DNA of 64,000 nt. Source: Enorma massiliensis phI. Lineage in GTDB: Bacteria; Actinomycetota; Coriobacteriia; Coriobacteriales; Coriobacteriaceae. Made by a program: the position numbers and the translations under genes. This document shows positions 24,887-32,908 of this stretch, one piece after another. Each line of letters begins with the position of its first letter. Position 1 is the stretch's first letter. Under the pieces are notes generated by a model. The model saw only the letters and a program-made list of their open reading frames with translations. It searched no databases and had not been told where the DNA came from. The stretch covers positions 591,321 through 655,320 of the forward strand of contig NZ_HE978575.1 of the NCBI RefSeq assembly GCF_000311845.1. The letters run 5' to 3'.

Positions 24887-27800
24887 TCGCTGTGGCATCG
24901 CTTACCACCACGCATCGCTGGGTCGTCGCCCACCAGGATCCGCGCCTCGCCGACGAGCTCTCCTGCGGGCTCGGTATCGCCCCGCTCGTGGCGCGCATCA
25001 TGGTCGCGCACGGCATCTCGTCGGTCGAAGAGGGCCGGCGCTTCCTCACGCCTTCTCTTGAGCGCGACTGGGCGGATCCCCTCGTTATTCCCGGCATGGC
25101 CGAGGTGGCCGACCGCGTCGAGCGCGCCATCCGGGAAGAGGAGGTCATCGCGGTCTTCGGTGATTTCGATGTCGACGGCATTACCTCGACGTGCCTGCTC
25201 ACCGAGGCGCTCCGTGCGCTCGGGGCGAAGGTTCATCCCTTCATCCCGCACCGCTTCGACGAGGGGTATGGCTTGAGCGAGGTGGCCCTTGAGCGCGTGA
25301 TCGATGCCTGCCATCCATCGCTTGTCGTGACGGTGGATAACGGCATCGCCGCGAAGAACGAGGTCGCCTTCTTGCAGGAGCGCGGCATAGACCTCGTGGT
25401 GACCGACCATCATGAGCCCTCGGACATGGTGCCCGAGGGTGTGCCGCTCACCGACCCCAAACTCGATTCCTACGGTCCCTCGCATGAGCTTGCGGGCGCC
25501 GGCGTCGCGCTCAAGCTCGTGCAGGTGCTGGGCGGCCGCTTGGGCCGGCCAGACCTGTGGCACGGCCTGCTCGAGGTGGCCGCGCTCGGAACTGTTTCTG
25601 ACATGATGACGCTCACCCCCGAGAACCGCGCGCTCGTGGCCGCGGGCATCGACCAGATGCGCAACACGACGCGCCCGGGGTATGTGGCGCTCGCCAGCAT
25701 GAGCAAGACGGACCTCTCCACGGTCACCGCCGACTCGCTCTCGTTCTCTCTCATACCGCGTCTTAACGCCGCCGGGCGCATGGCGGACCCCACGCTCGCG
25801 CTCGACTTGCTGCTCGCGCGCGATCCCATCGAGGCCGGGCGCCTCGCAGCCGAGCTCGAAGAGATCAACCAGGAACGGCGGTCCATCGAGGCAGCCCTTG
25901 CCGACGAGGCATTCGAGCGCGTTGAGAGCACCTATGCCGGCGGCCGCGTGGTGGTCGTGGGGGGAGAGGGCTGGCACGAGGGCGTGAAGGGCATCGTGGC
26001 GAGCCGTATCGTCAACCGCTACCATGTGCCGGCGCTCCTCTTCTCGATCGAGGACGGCGTTGCGCGCGGGTCTGGCCGCTCGGTGGGCACGGTCAACCTC
26101 TTCGAGGCCGTTGAGCGCTGCTCCGATTTGCTCACCCGCTTTGGCGGGCATGCGGGCGCCGTGGGCGTGACGCTTCCCGCCGACCGGCTGGACGATCTCC
26201 GCGACCGGCTCGACGCTGTGCTCTCGGAGCTCCCGTCCGAGGCCTTCGAGGACACGGGCGAGATCGCCACGACGGTGCGCCTTTCGGAGCTCGATATCGA
26301 GACGATCGAGCAAGTTTCGCTTCTCGAGCCCTTCGGCCAGGGCAACAAGGTGCCGCTCCTTGCAGCAACGGGTGTGACCATGGCCGATCGCTTCTGCGTG
26401 GGAAAAACCGGCGACCATATGCGCTTCACGGCGACAGATGGTGCTGCGAGCGTGGCGGCGATCATGTTCCGCGTCCCCGAGATCGATACCGTGTGCGCCT
26501 GCGATTCGGTGGTCGACCTCGTGTTCGAGGCGGTTGCCGAGCATTGGCAGGGTCGGGTGAAGCCCAAGCTCATGGTGAAGGATATTCTCTGCCACGCGCC
26601 GGGCGATGCCGATGCACGGGCCCAGGCGAGCACGGATCCAGCCCGCGATTCTTCGTCGGAGGCAACGCCGAAGAAGGAACCATCCGGCATGGAGGCCTCT
26701 ACCGCCCGGCAAGGCGCCGCGCGCCGCGCCCTTCTTGCACAGCTGCCCTATGATGAGCTCACGCGCTCGCTCCTGCACGCCTTTATCGGGGCCTCTGCGC
26801 CGCACCGCGCCCAGAGCGATGCGCTTGAGGCGCTCGGGCAAGGCATGAACACGCTCGCTGTCATGGGCACGGGACGGGGGAAGTCGCTCATCTTCCAGGT
26901 GCATGCCGTCCGCGAGGCGGTGGTCAACCGCCGTGCAAGCGTGCTCGTGTACCCGCTTCGCGCGCTCGTGGCCGATCAAGCCTTCCACCTCATCGCAGCC
27001 TGCACCGCCCTCGGCGTTCGCGCGGCGGTGCTCACGGGAGAGTCGCTCCAGCCCGCGCGCGACCGAGCGTTCGCCGAGCTCGCGGCTGGATCGCTCGACA
27101 TCGTGCTCACCACGCCGGAGTTTCTCGCCATCCACGCGGAGCGTTTCGCCCAGTCTGGGCGCGTGGGCTTCGTCGTGGTGGACGAAGCGCATCATGCCGC
27201 CCGGGCTAGGTCGGGCGAGCGGAGCGTATACCTTGAGCTTCCGCATGTGCTCGAGCGTCTGGGCAGCCCGACGGTCCTTGCCGTGACCGCGACGGCCGAT
27301 GCTCGCGCAGCGGACGAGATTTGCCGGCTTTTTGATACCAGTCGTGTGGTCGTTGATAAGACCATCCGTGAGAACCTCGAGCTCGAGGACGACCGCGACC
27401 TCTCGGCCCGCGAGAACCGCCTCGTTTCCATCGTGGCGGCGGGGGAGAAGACCGTGGTCTATGTCAACTCGCGTGACCAAGCGGCCCAGCTCGCGCGCAC
27501 GCTTCGCAAACGCGTGCCCGAGCTCGCCCATGCCATCGCGTTCTACCATGCGGGCCTCTCGCGCGAGGACCGCACCCGCATCGAGGAGGCATTCCGCGCC
27601 GGCACGCTTGAGTGCATCGTGTCTACCTCGGCGTTCGGCGAGGGCGTGAACCTGCCCGACATCCGGCACGTGGTGCTCTACCACATGCCGTTCTCCGCTA
27701 CCGAGTTCAACCAGATGAGCGGCCGCGCAGGCCGTGACGGCGAGCCGGCTACCGTGCACCTGCTGTATTCCGCGCGCGACGCGCGCATCAACGAGCGCAT

Positions 27801-28209
27801 GCTCGATGCCGCGGCGCCCGAGCGCGAGGAGCTCGTGACCATCTACCGAGCGCTTCAGACCATGTGGCGGTCGCATCGCGGAAAGACGGGCGAGGAGAGC
27901 TTCTCGGCCACAGACCTCGACATCTCGAGCATGTGCCTCGCCATCGACGCGCGCACCCCGGTTGATGAGCGGGCCGTCAAGAGCGGCATCGCAATTTTCG
28001 AGGAGCTGGGTTTCGCCCGAGTCGAGGGCTTCGACGACGCGCGCCGCATCGAGATGAGCGAGAGGCCCGGGCACATGTCGCTCACGAGCTCGACGCGATA
28101 TCTCGAGGGGCTCCGCACGCGTCTCGCGTTTACAACATTCCGCGGCTGGGCGCTCGATGCCCCGGCTCATGATATGCTTGCACGAGTGAACCGTCCTATC
28201 ACGCCATAG
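24865..28209 (+). CDS. recJ: RecJ single-strand exonuclease fused to a RecQ-like helicase
   Basis: A 1114-residue two-part DNA repair enzyme. Residues ~1-580 are RecJ: DHH motifs DFDVDG (100-105), VVTVDNGIA, VVTDHHEP (D181-H183), then DHHA1 with RLNAAGRMADP, GWHEGVKGIVASR and RFGGHAGAVG, and an OB-type domain. Residues ~625-1000 are a superfamily 2 helicase of RecQ type: Walker A MGTGRGKS (~666), DEAHH (773-777), AVTATADARAADEICRLF, and motif VI MSGRAGRDGEP. Bacterial RecJ is usually ~570-800 residues and works with a separate RecQ; here 5'-3' nuclease and unwinding are in one chain. The start is ATG 24865 or GTG 24892. Confidence 0.93.
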   Translation: MRCLDEVIAVASLTTTHRWVVAHQDPRLADELSCGLGIAPLVARIMVAHGISSVEEGRRFLTPSLERDWADPLVIPGMAEVADRVERAIREEEVIAVFGDFDVDGITSTCLLTEALRALGAKVHPFIPHRFDEGYGLSEVALERVIDACHPSLVVTVDNGIAAKNEVAFLQERGIDLVVTDHHEPSDMVPEGVPLTDPKLDSYGPSHELAGAGVALKLVQVLGGRLGRPDLWHGLLEVAALGTVSDMMTLTPENRALVAAGIDQMRNTTRPGYVALASMSKTDLSTVTADSLSFSLIPRLNAAGRMADPTLALDLLLARDPIEAGRLAAELEEINQERRSIEAALADEAFERVESTYAGGRVVVVGGEGWHEGVKGIVASRIVNRYHVPALLFSIEDGVARGSGRSVGTVNLFEAVERCSDLLTRFGGHAGAVGVTLPADRLDDLRDRLDAVLSELPSEAFEDTGEIATTVRLSELDIETIEQVSLLEPFGQGNKVPLLAATGVTMADRFCVGKTGDHMRFTATDGAASVAAIMFRVPEIDTVCACDSVVDLVFEAVAEHWQGRVKPKLMVKDILCHAPGDADARAQASTDPARDSSSEATPKKEPSGMEASTARQGAARRALLAQLPYDELTRSLLHAFIGASAPHRAQSDALEALGQGMNTLAVMGTGRGKSLIFQVHAVREAVVNRRASVLVYPLRALVADQAFHLIAACTALGVRAAVLTGESLQPARDRAFAELAAGSLDIVLTTPEFLAIHAERFAQSGRVGFVVVDEAHHAARARSGERSVYLELPHVLERLGSPTVLAVTATADARAADEICRLFDTSRVVVDKTIRENLELEDDRDLSARENRLVSIVAAGEKTVVYVNSRDQAAQLARTLRKRVPELAHAIAFYHAGLSREDRTRIEEAFRAGTLECIVSTSAFGEGVNLPDIRHVVLYHMPFSATEFNQMSGRAGRDGEPATVHLLYSARDARINERMLDAAAPEREELVTIYRALQTMWRSHRGKTGEESFSATDLDISSMCLAIDARTPVDERAVKSGIAIFEELGFARVEGFDDARRIEMSERPGHMSLTSSTRYLEGLRTRLAFTTFRGWALDAPAHDMLARVNRPITP

Positions 28210-28235
28210 GGCTGGAGCTGAGGTTAGGGGTCGAT

Positions 28236-30590
28236 ATGGATGCTGCAACCCGCGCGGCGCACGACGCGTCGCTCACATCGTTCTCGCAGATGGTGCACTA
28301 CACCAAGGCGGACGACCTTCCGCAGGAGATCTGTGCCGACAACTACGACCGCTTAGCGCAGCTCTCCAGCAAGTACATGAGCCCCGAGGATTGCGCGAAG
28401 GTCGAGCACGCATACTGCTTCGCTGCGGAGAAGCATTCTGCCCAGAAGCGTCGCTCGGGAGAGCTCTATATCAACCATCCCGTTGAGGTCGCCATCATTC
28501 TGGCCGAGCTCAACATGGATTGCGACGTGGTCTGTGCGGCGCTCCTGCATGACACGGTCGAGGACACCGAGGTCTCGCTCGCCGACGTGACGAGCCTGTT
28601 CGGCGAGACGGTTGCCGGGCTCGTGGACGGCGTGACGAAGCTCACCAACATCGAGGTGAGCAGCATGGACGAGAAGCAGGCGCTCAACCTCCGCAAGATG
28701 TTCCTCGCCATGTCGCGCGACATCCGCGTCATCATCGTGAAGCTCGCCGACCGCCTGCACAACATGCGCACGCTTGCGGCGCTGCGCGAGGACCGCAGGC
28801 TCTTCAAGGCGCGCGAGACGATGGACGTGTATGCGCCGCTCGCCGACCGCCTGGGCATGAGCTCCATCAAGTGGGAGCTCGAGGACCTCTCCTTCTTCTA
28901 CCTCGAGCCCGAGGCGTATCAGCGTATCGCGCGCATGGTGGCCGAGAGCCGCGAGGTGCGCGAGCGCTACCTGGCGGAGACCATCAAGACGCTCACGGAC
29001 GAGCTCAAGCGCGTGGGGCTCCAGGGCTTCCAGATCAACGGGCGCTCCAAGCACTACTGGTCCATCTACCAGAAGATGAAGCGCAAGGGCAAGGAGTTCA
29101 GCGAGATCTACGACCTCGTGGCGCTGCGCGTGATCTGCCAGTCGGTGGGCGATTGCTACTCTGCGCTCGGTGCGGTCCACTCGCTCTGGCACCCCATGCC
29201 GGGGCGCTTCAAGGACTACATCGCCATGCCCAAGCTCAATAACTACCAGAGCCTGCATACGACGGTCATCGGCCCCACGGCGCGCCCGCTCGAGATCCAG
29301 ATCCGCACGTTCGAGATGCATGAGCAGGCGGAGTACGGCATCGCGGCGCACTGGCTCTACAAGAAGTCGGGCGGCTCGAGCGCGGCGAAGACGGCGGAGG
29401 CCCAGCGCCTGGACGACCAGATCAACATGCTCAAGCATTCGCTCGATTGGGCTGCTTCCGACGAGATCGAAGATCCCAAGGAGTTCTTGGATACCCTCAA
29501 GGTCGATCTTTTCGACCAGGAGATTTACGTCTTCACGCCCAAGGGCGACGTCATGAGCCTACGTGCCGGGGCAACCCCGCTCGATTTTGCCTACTCCGTT
29601 CACACCGAGGTAGGCAATCATTGCGTGGGTGCCAAGGTGAATGGCGTGGTGACGCCGCTCGCCCACGAGCTCGTCATGGGCGATCGGGTGGAGATCCTCA
29701 CCAACAAGAACGCGAAGCCTTCGCGCGACTGGCTGAACATCGTGAAGACGCCCTCGGCGCGTTCGAAGATCAAGCGTTACTTCACCGCCGTGACCAAAGA
29801 CGACGATGCTGCGGCCGGCCGCGACATCCTTTCCAAGGAGCTTCGCAAGCGCGGTTACGGCATCTCTACGGCCCGCTCTACCCGGGCGCTCCATACCGTG
29901 TGCGAGCAGCTCAACTATCGCCAGCTCGAAGACCTGTTTGCCGCCATCGGCTCGGGCAAGGTGGCCTGTCGCATGGTGGGGAACCGCGTGGAGCAGATTC
30001 TCGATCCCAAGCCGGAGGCCCCCGCAAAGACCGAAGCGGAGCAGCAGGCGGCGGCGCAGCCCGCGCGCGGTTCGAACCGCCGGCCGCGCGGCCCCAGGCG
30101 CGTTAGCTCGGGCGTCATCGTGAAGGGCGAATCGAGCGACGGCCTCCTCGTGCGCCTGGCCCATTGCTGCAACCCTGTGGCGGGCGACGACATCGTGGGC
30201 TTCATCACCCGCGGTCGCGGCGTCTCGGTGCACCGGGCGAATTGCCCCAACGTGAAGGGGCTCATGGAGCACCCGGAGCGCATGATCGAAGTTGGCTGGG
30301 ATACCCAGGCGGACGCGCTCTTCCAGGTGGAGATCGTGGTCGAGTGCCTCGACCGCATGGGGCTCTTGAAGGACGTGACGATCGCGATCGGCGATGCGGG
30401 GGCGAATATCCTTTCGGCGAGCACCTCGACTTCGCGCGATGGCATGGCGGTGCTGCGTTTCTTGGTCGAGATTTCCGATGCGAGCGGCCTTGATCCGTTG
30501 CTCGCGGCGATCAGCCAGGTCGAAAGCGTCTACGATGCGCGCCGTCTCATGCCTGGCGAGGGCGGCGCCACCATGAAACGCAGGAGCTGA
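28236..30590 (+). CDS. Bifunctional (p)ppGpp synthase/hydrolase RelA/SpoT
   Basis: A 784-residue stringent-response enzyme. The hydrolase HD domain is intact (HPVEVAIILAELNMDCDVVCAALLHDTVEDTE in outline; the HD dyad is HDTVEDTE), followed by the synthetase domain (QINGRSKHYWSIYQKMKRKGKEFSEIYDLVALRVI in outline, and FKDYIAMPKLNNYQSLHTTVIGP). Next come a TGS domain (VFTPKGDVMSLRAGATPLDFAY) and, after a low-complexity linker (~600-630), a zinc-finger/RIS segment (LAHCCNPVAGDDIVGFITRGRGVSVHR) and a C-terminal ACT domain. With both catalytic halves present it should make and degrade (p)ppGpp. It follows recJ directly, as in many Gram-positives. Confidence 0.96.
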   Translation: MDAATRAAHDASLTSFSQMVHYTKADDLPQEICADNYDRLAQLSSKYMSPEDCAKVEHAYCFAAEKHSAQKRRSGELYINHPVEVAIILAELNMDCDVVCAALLHDTVEDTEVSLADVTSLFGETVAGLVDGVTKLTNIEVSSMDEKQALNLRKMFLAMSRDIRVIIVKLADRLHNMRTLAALREDRRLFKARETMDVYAPLADRLGMSSIKWELEDLSFFYLEPEAYQRIARMVAESREVRERYLAETIKTLTDELKRVGLQGFQINGRSKHYWSIYQKMKRKGKEFSEIYDLVALRVICQSVGDCYSALGAVHSLWHPMPGRFKDYIAMPKLNNYQSLHTTVIGPTARPLEIQIRTFEMHEQAEYGIAAHWLYKKSGGSSAAKTAEAQRLDDQINMLKHSLDWAASDEIEDPKEFLDTLKVDLFDQEIYVFTPKGDVMSLRAGATPLDFAYSVHTEVGNHCVGAKVNGVVTPLAHELVMGDRVEILTNKNAKPSRDWLNIVKTPSARSKIKRYFTAVTKDDDAAAGRDILSKELRKRGYGISTARSTRALHTVCEQLNYRQLEDLFAAIGSGKVACRMVGNRVEQILDPKPEAPAKTEAEQQAAAQPARGSNRRPRGPRRVSSGVIVKGESSDGLLVRLAHCCNPVAGDDIVGFITRGRGVSVHRANCPNVKGLMEHPERMIEVGWDTQADALFQVEIVVECLDRMGLLKDVTIAIGDAGANILSASTSTSRDGMAVLRFLVEISDASGLDPLLAAISQVESVYDARRLMPGEGGATMKRRS

Positions 30591-30602
30591 TGAGTGGCTA
30601 AC

Positions 30603-30900
30603 GAGCCGTACGGGCTTGGTCGGATGCCGGCCCAGCGGTGGGCGCTTGGATGAGCATCCGCGCCGGGCGGGATTCGGACATGGCCGGCGTTCTCGGGCGG
30701 GATTTGGACACGCGTGTACGTTTCCGGGCGACATCCGGACACGTCGGGCATTCTCGGGCCGTTTTTCGCCATAATTGAGGCTCTGAGCGTACCGATTCCG
30801 CCCGAGAACGCGGTGATTGTCCAAAAGCTGCCCGAGAACGCGACGGCTGTCCGGAAGTGGCCCAAGAACGCGGCGAGCGTCCGATTCTTGCCCGAGAACT
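30603..30900. repeat. Palindromic array with 30-bp period (PAL30, locus 2)
   Basis: Right arm: CCCGAGAACG starts at 30801, 30831, 30861 and 30891, exactly every 30 bases, with variable sequence between and a GTCC or similar block in each unit. Left arm: the complementary GTTCTCGGGC-like block at about 30659, 30689, 30720 and 30750, each followed by a TYSGGACA block. Older, decayed units extend left to about 30605. The centre (30760-30790) reads GTTTTTCGCCATAATTGAGG; the TTTCGCC core is shared with locus 1. It fills the spacer between relA and the hydrolase gene. Confidence 0.85.
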
Positions 30901-30934
30901 CGGGGAATCGCGAAAGAGAACGGAGCTGGTTCAT

Positions 30935-31606
30935 ATGCACCTGGAATGCGTGGTCAATGGACCCATCGAAACGAATACGTATTTTGTTGTCGCGGGCGAC
31001 GAGGCTCTCGTGATCGACCCCGCCTGGGAGGGCGAGAAGCTGGCGCGCGATTTTGCGGAACGTCACGAAGGCGTCCGCATCGCGGGCATCGTGTGCACCC
31101 ATGGACATGCCGACCATGTGGGCGGAGTCGCGGGTATGCGTCGCGTGCTGGGTGGCGAATGCCCCTTCATGCTCCCTGCCGACGACGTGGATATGGTGGC
31201 CGAGAGCATTGAGCGCCAGCGCGCGTGGGGCATTGAGACGGAACATCCTGGCGTTCCGACCCGGTTACTGCATGAGGGCGATACGGTCGCGGTCGGCGAC
31301 GTCGCGTTCACGGTCATCGCGACGCCCGGCCATACGCCTGGCGGTATCGTGCTCTATGCGGAGCATCCCGGCGCAACGGAGGACGACGAGCGGGGAGTGG
31401 GCGCCCCTATAGCATTCGTGGGCGATACGCTCTTTCCGGGGAGCCATGGCCGCACCGATCTTGCCGGTGGAAGCGAAGAGACCATCCTTGCTTCCCTTGC
31501 CAAGATGGCGCGCATGCTCCCGCCCGAAACGACCTGCTTCATCGGCCACGGCCCGTCGACCACCATCGCCCGCGAGCTCGCAGTGAATCCATTCATGCAG
31601 GGATAG
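30935..31606 (+). CDS. Metallo-beta-lactamase-fold hydrolase (glyoxalase II-like)
   Basis: A 223-residue metal-dependent hydrolase of the YcbL/glyoxalase II-like group. The metal motif is THGHADHVGG (HXHXDH), with further ligands in ATPGHTPGG, FVGDTLFPGSHGRTDLAGG and CFIGHGPSTTI. It probably hydrolyses a thioester such as S-lactoylglutathione-like compounds; the substrate is not defined. ATG 30935 has GGAG ten bases upstream and a typical N-terminus (MHLECVVNGPIETNTYFVV); the longer in-frame start at 30857 runs into the repeat array and is rejected. The position after relA is common in Gram-positive genomes. Confidence 0.9.
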   Translation: MHLECVVNGPIETNTYFVVAGDEALVIDPAWEGEKLARDFAERHEGVRIAGIVCTHGHADHVGGVAGMRRVLGGECPFMLPADDVDMVAESIERQRAWGIETEHPGVPTRLLHEGDTVAVGDVAFTVIATPGHTPGGIVLYAEHPGATEDDERGVGAPIAFVGDTLFPGSHGRTDLAGGSEETILASLAKMARMLPPETTCFIGHGPSTTIARELAVNPFMQG

Positions 31607-31683
31607 CCACAAAGGGCTCGCGAGGGCGTTCGGCGCGACGTCTTTCATGTGTCGATGAGCGCCACGGATTAATCGGTGAGTGG

Positions 31684-31689
31684 TATCCT
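31684..31689 (+). promoter_or_regulatory. Extended -10 element upstream of fba
   Basis: TGGTATCCT (TGN plus TATCCT) stands 38 bases before the aldolase ATG. The -35 region is not clear. Confidence 0.4.
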
Positions 31690-31726
31690 ATGTGTGTCTT
31701 AGACCAGTCCATTTTTGGAGGTTCAT

Positions 31727-32593
31727 ATGCTCGTCAATGCAGCTGACATGCTCAAGAAGGCTGAGGCCGGACATTATGCTCTCGGTGCCTTCAACACCAA
31801 CAACCTGGAGTGGACGCTCGCTCTTCTCCAGGCTGCTGAAGAGGCCAAGAGCCCGCTGATCATTCAGTGCACCGCTGGTGCTGCCAAGTGGATGGGCGGC
31901 TTCAAGGTCTGCGCCGATATGGTGAAGGCTGCCGTCGAGGCTACCGGCGTGACCGTTCCTGTGGCGCTCCACCTCGATCACGGTTCCTATGAGGACTGCT
32001 TCAAGGCTATCGAGGCCGGCTTCACCTCCATCATGTATGACGGCTCCCACGAGGAGACCTTCCAGCTCAACCTCGACCGCACCAAGGAGCTCGTGGAGCT
32101 CGCCCACTCCAAGGGCATCTCCATCGAGGCTGAGGTCGGCGGCATCGGCGGCACCGAGGACGGCGTGACCTCCAACGGCGAGCTCGCTGATCCCAACGAG
32201 TGCAAGCAGATCGCCGAGCTCGGCGTCGATTTCCTTGCCTGCGGCATCGGCAACATCCACGGCGTGTATCCCGAGGATTGGGCCGGCCTCTCCTTCGAGC
32301 GCCTGTCCGAGATCAAGGCCGAGGTGGGCGATCTTCCGCTCGTGCTCCACGGTGGTTCCGGCATCCCGGAGGACCAGATCAAGAAGGCCATCTCCATGGG
32401 CGTCTCCAAGATCAACGTGAACACCGACCTGCAGCTCGTCTTTGCTGCTGCCACGCGCAAGTACGTCGAGGCCGGCAAGGACCTCGAGGGCAAGGGCTTC
32501 GACCCGCGCAAGCTGCTCAAGCCCGGCCGTGACGCCATCGTCGAGAAGACCAAGGCCCTCATGGAGGAGTTCGGCTCGGTGAATCAGGCGTAA
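31727..32593 (+). CDS. fba: Class II fructose-bisphosphate aldolase (housekeeping)
   Basis: A 288-residue zinc-dependent aldolase splitting fructose-1,6-bisphosphate into DHAP and glyceraldehyde-3-phosphate. It shows GAFNTNNLEWT, the zinc/catalytic motif ALHLDHGSYED, EAEVGGIGGTEDG, FLACGIGNIHGVYP, the phosphate-binding LVLHGGSGIPEDQIKKA and SKINVNTDLQ. Length and motifs fit the shorter (FbaA/GatY-like) class II group. ATG 31727 follows GGAG. Its codon use is strongly biased (highly expressed type), marking it as the main glycolytic aldolase, distinct from the longer paralogue at 54017. Confidence 0.95.
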   Translation: MLVNAADMLKKAEAGHYALGAFNTNNLEWTLALLQAAEEAKSPLIIQCTAGAAKWMGGFKVCADMVKAAVEATGVTVPVALHLDHGSYEDCFKAIEAGFTSIMYDGSHEETFQLNLDRTKELVELAHSKGISIEAEVGGIGGTEDGVTSNGELADPNECKQIAELGVDFLACGIGNIHGVYPEDWAGLSFERLSEIKAEVGDLPLVLHGGSGIPEDQIKKAISMGVSKINVNTDLQLVFAAATRKYVEAGKDLEGKGFDPRKLLKPGRDAIVEKTKALMEEFGSVNQA

Positions 32594-32617
32594 GCCAACA
32601 AGGGGTGCACTCCCTAC

Positions 32618-32705
32618 GGAAGCCCCGGCTTCCTCCTTCGCTGGTCCTCGCAGCTCGGCAAAGCCGAGCTGCTGCGGAAGCGCTCAGGAGGAAGCCGGGG
32701 CTTCC
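32618..32705. repeat. HP1 hairpin, copy B
   Basis: The outer stem GGAAGCCCCGGCTTCCTCCT pairs perfectly with its complement ending at 32705. The internal motif is CGCTGGTCCTCG opposite TGCGGAAGCGCTC. The inner stem is CAGCTCGGC-AAA-GCCGAGCTG. It directly follows fba and may double as its terminator. Confidence 0.85.
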
Positions 32706-32908
32706 TGCGTTTACTCGCTTGTGGGCGGGGGTGTGGGGACGCAAGGGGCTTGGGCCCTCGGCGCTGCGCGCCATCGGGAGTGCGTGGGGCCGGGCGCATC
32801 GCTGCACTCGCGTGTGCAGGGGGCGATGAGCGCGTCGCTGCGCTCGCGCGTGCGCGTGATACCATGGGGAGCGATTCGCAAGGGTTTTCTGGCAGAAAGG
32901 GTGTCGCT

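Noticed and set aside
24820-28248. 1142-residue ORF opposite the recJ-type gene
   Set aside because: Antisense shadow; no recognisable domains, whereas the plus strand has RecJ and helicase motifs.
30857-30934. 26-residue N-terminal extension of the metallo-hydrolase
   Set aside because: It is encoded by the repeat array; ATG 30935 has a ribosome binding site and the family N-terminus.
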